Source: CAG-791 sp963658405 (GTDB lineage Bacteria; Bacillota; Clostridia; Lachnospirales; Lachnospiraceae). From it: a stretch of 52,325 nucleotides of DNA. Positions 51,934-52,325 of the stretch are shown here, piece by piece. A model generated the notes under the pieces. That model had not been told where the DNA came from and made no database searches. It saw nothing but the letters and a program-made list of their open reading frames with translations. The stretch lies in contig CAVKQI010000006.1 in assembly GCA_963658405.1 (NCBI GenBank), positions 1 through 52,325 on the forward strand, given 5' to 3'. The position numbers and the translations under genes are program-made. Within the stretch, counting starts at the first letter, position 1; each line of letters begins with the position of its first letter.

Positions 51934-52086
51934 GTATCTGTTTAGCCCCATCTCGAATTTGCTTCGCAAATCCTCGATGTGGCTGGCCAGAGGCGCTCCG
52001 CGCCTTGGCCGCCTGCCAATTTCAATCGTAAATATGCCTGCAAGCAGTCAATTTCCGATTGAAATTGGCAGATGCTAAACAGATAC
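51934..52086 (+). repeat. Complete cross-shaped repeat (four-way junction fold)
   Basis: A perfect 13-bp closing stem, GTATCTGTTTAGC (51934-51946) with 52074-52086, encloses three hairpins. H1 is 51949-51979 (ATTTGC-TTC-GCAAAT with an outer CATC/GATG). H2 is 51981-52013 (14 bp with two bulges, GC-rich). H3 is 52014-52070 (15-bp perfect TGCCAATTTCAATCG stem, 27-base loop). H2 and H3 abut. CAATTTC at 52049-52055 can compete for the H3 right arm. Either a structured RNA or a small inverted-repeat mobile element is possible. Confidence 0.7.
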
Positions 52087-52106
52087 ACAAAAAGTACAAA
52101 ATTTTG

Positions 52107-52138
52107 GGGTATGATATTTCACTGGAAATATTATACCC
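52107..52138. terminator. 14-bp hairpin near the window end
   Basis: GGGTATGATATTTC (52107-52120), loop ACTG, GAAATATTATACCC (52125-52138) with one G-U pair. Flanked by TTTT and TT. Terminator or operator. The rest of 52139-52325 shows no confident gene; a 19-codon frame at 52260-52319 (MPRGGAEWLASFAASASFA) has a GGAGG 14 bases upstream. Confidence 0.45.
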
Positions 52139-52325
52139 TTATGTTTTGTCTGGAAATGAAAGTATGAAGCAAAACAGGAAGATATAAATAGAACACGCAG
52201 TATTAGAAAGAAATAGCTGGAAGCCAGAAATCTTTCTTGCGGAGGTTTTCTGTAACGCAATGCCTCGGGGCGGCGCAGAATGGCTCGCATCCTTTGCAGC
52301 GAGCGCCAGTTTTGCTTAGGTCCGC

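Noticed and set aside
51934..52086. Insertion sequence
   Set aside because: Inverted ends are present but there is no transposase frame; at most a non-autonomous element.

Overview
The window reads as an anaerobic gut-type Bacillota, most likely a member of Lachnospiraceae. This is an inference from the gene families, not from a database search. The supporting features are a HrcA/CIRCE-controlled groESL pair, a class III fructose-1,6-bisphosphatase, a YerC (TrpR-like) regulator, an ECF folate transporter under a THF riboswitch, a lysine riboswitch on dapA, YesM/YesN-type two-component genes and large secreted-sugar loci. Two runs of ten N (26692-26701 and 51353-51362) show that this is a draft scaffold with joins of unknown true length.

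Layout. 1-894 is rfbA, the end of a dTDP-rhamnose cluster that lies to the left. 1270-13429 is one co-directional locus for rhamnose-containing glycans: a LacI regulator, a GH106-type glycosidase, a lipoprotein sugar-binding protein, a permease fused to an N-terminal beta-propeller, a second permease and a GH78 alpha-L-rhamnosidase. 13587-18000 holds a MATE transporter, folT (minus strand) with its THF riboswitch, a large palindromic RNA candidate and rhamnulokinase. 18299-20725 holds an OPT peptide transporter and an orphan PqqD-like protein. 20907-23090 is groESL. 23218-32187 is a second glycan locus with a sensor kinase, an AraC-type response regulator, an orphan sugar-binding lipoprotein just after an assembly gap, a carboxylesterase and a second GH78-like enzyme. 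32377-35425 (minus strand) carries azlC-azlD, a tRNA-Thr, a HAD phosphatase and a YigZ protein. 35700-47334 holds a class A penicillin-binding protein, a DUF975 protein, a sodium-symporter, two poorly characterised proteins, a 23S rRNA methyltransferase coupled to a PseC-like aminotransferase, and dapA-dapB. 47878-51878 holds fbp, a eukaryotic-type HisA with an insertion, a cold-shock protein and yerC.

The two glycan loci fit together. Glycosidases and an esterase trim a rhamnose-rich polysaccharide, the ABC transporter imports oligosaccharides using an ATPase not encoded here, cytoplasmic rhamnosidases release rhamnose, and rhamnulokinase starts its breakdown. The isomerase and aldolase are not in the window.

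The most unusual signal is in the intergenic DNA. A dispersed family of compact hairpin modules (called S4-S3-S1-S2 here) sits immediately upstream of start codons. It occurs as two tandem 142-bp copies before fbp, as a tandem pair before the HAD gene, and as shorter versions before the MATE, esterase and hisA genes. Loops are conserved (TGAT; CCGCAGGCGT or its complement) while stems change by compensating substitutions. A related 153-nt cross-shaped element occurs complete at 51934-52086 and in degraded form at three other places. Two other odd signals are the propeller-permease fusion and the repeated occurrence of acidic/lysine-rich, low-complexity insertions inside otherwise conserved enzymes (GH106, GH78, sensor kinase, HisA).
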